This document shows positions 5,930 through 6,473 of a stretch of 6,473 nt of DNA, piece by piece (the first letter of the stretch is position 1; each line of letters starts with the position of its first letter). The stretch lies in the NCBI GenBank assembly GCA_015258785.1, contig JABZHP010000065.1:1-6473 (forward strand). The letters run 5' to 3'. Under the pieces are notes generated by a model that had not been told where the DNA came from, made no database searches, and saw only the letters and a program-made list of their open reading frames with translations. Source of the DNA: Atopobium sp. Its GTDB lineage: Bacteria > Actinomycetota > Coriobacteriia > Coriobacteriales > Atopobiaceae. The translations under genes were made by a program, and so were the position numbers.

Positions 5930-6003
5930 ATAATTCAGTTTTTTGCGAGTAGGGGATTTGGTAAGTTCGGTTTTGCTTCATAATTGAGAGTAGACAAATA
6001 AGC

Positions 6004-6069
6004 GTCAGGTTCGTGACTGGTTTGTGTCAGGTTCGTGACGGATTCGCGTCAGAACTGCGTAAGATTCAT
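6004..6069. repeat. Three decaying 22-bp tandem repeats upstream of tadA
   Basis: GTCAGGTTCGTGAC occurs exactly at 6004-6017 and 6026-6039. A degenerate third unit starts at 6048 with GTCAG and shares GATTC at its end with the second. Starts are spaced exactly 22 bases, two turns of the helix, so the copies face the same side of the DNA. Each intact copy has a GTCA...TGAC dyad. The array ends about 30 bases before the tadA start. It could be an operator array or a small slippage repeat. The remaining bases of 5930-6098 show no gene. Confidence 0.7.
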
Positions 6070-6098
6070 GGCAACAATCAGACAAGAGAGGAGCAGCT

Positions 6099-6473
6099 AT
6101 GAGTGACGAAGCACAAGAGCCTTTGACCCCACAGACTGCTCTTGATCAGAAGTACATGAAACTTGCTCTTGAACAGGCAGAACTTGCAGCTCAGATAGGA
6201 GAAGTGCCTATCGGCGCAGTTGTAGTGTGCGACGGAGAGGTTATTGTCGTTGCACATAATCGCCGTGAGATAGATAACGACCCTTCTGCACACGCTGAGT
6301 TTCTCGCCATGCAAGAGGCTTCAAAAAAGCTTGGCCGCTGGAGGCTTTCGGGCTGTACGGTTTACGTGACGCTGGAACCTTGCTTGATGTGTGCAGGATT
6401 GATGGTCAATGCTCGTATTGATCGCTGCGTGTTTGGTGCATTTGACCCCAAAGGCGGCGCAACGGGCACGTTG
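6099..6473 (+). CDS. tadA: tRNA-specific adenosine deaminase (partial, N-terminal 125 residues)
   Basis: TadA deaminates adenosine 34 of tRNA-Arg(ACG) to inosine, giving wobble decoding of CGN codons; it works in the cytoplasm as a zinc-dependent homodimer. The zinc and catalytic residues are visible: H65-A-E67 (PSAHAEFLAM), with Glu as proton shuttle, and P94-C95-L-M-C98 (TLEPCLMCAG). EVPIGAVVV (35-43) and the substrate-side loop FGAFDPKGGATGTL (112-125) also match the family. The N-terminus is about 15 residues longer than in E. coli TadA and polar. The ATG at 6099 has AGAGAGGAG (6085-6093) 5 bases upstream. The frame is open at the right edge, and perhaps 25-40 residues are missing. No strong promoter can be placed; the 22-bp repeats lie just upstream. 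Confidence 0.96.
   Translation, partial: MSDEAQEPLTPQTALDQKYMKLALEQAELAAQIGEVPIGAVVVCDGEVIVVAHNRREIDNDPSAHAEFLAMQEASKKLGRWRLSGCTVYVTLEPCLMCAGLMVNARIDRCVFGAFDPKGGATGTL

Noticed and set aside
6004..6069. Short CRISPR array
   Set aside because: The repeats are 14 bases with 8-base gaps, too short for repeats and spacers, and no cas genes are present.

Overview
The window reads as ordinary chromosome from a mid-GC Gram-positive bacterium, most likely an actinobacterium of the class Coriobacteriia (Atopobium/Lancefieldella/Olsenella-like). This placement is an inference from protein style (PRC-barrel proteins with alanine-rich tails, an NRAMP-related transporter of the kind known from Eggerthella) and from the tRNA-encoded CCA. 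It is not the result of a search. I see no phage, insertion sequence or CRISPR array.

Left part, plus strand: the last 61 codons of an unrecognised gene (2-187) end at a clear intrinsic terminator (210-237). Only 15 bases later a GTG-started gene (253-1242) encodes a PRC-barrel protein with a long Ala/Lys/Glu-rich tail. It converges on the next operon, and the two share a 28-base perfect palindrome flanked by A and T tracts, which should terminate both strands (1264-1305).

Centre, minus strand: a two-gene operon. The first gene (4579-2693) encodes a divergent MgtE-family membrane protein with an added N-terminal PRC-barrel-like region, an MgtE_N domain, two CBS domains and about five membrane segments. 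The second (2692-1367) encodes an NRAMP/SLC11-related transporter. The stop codon of the first touches the ATG of the second (TAAATG). Both proteins have lost residues that define classical members of their families: no Asp in the last MgtE helix, and DAGG plus TTIS in place of the NRAMP DPGN and A-x-x-M metal site. The likely job is Mg2+ (or another hard divalent cation) uptake and sensing. A good sigma-70-type promoter (4795-4824) drives a leader of about 200 bases with at least five hairpins, a perfect hexaloop-to-loop complementarity and a second 8-bp long-range pairing. This looks like a cation-responsive leader RNA and is the most interesting item in the window. I cannot match it to a known riboswitch class by eye.

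Right part: an intergenic block with nested inverted repeats (4862-4946), a lemA gene on the minus strand with its own terminator and -10 box, a tRNA-Ser(UGA) on the minus strand, three decaying 22-bp tandem repeats (6004-6069), and the first 125 codons of tadA, the tRNA adenosine deaminase, running off the right edge on the plus strand.
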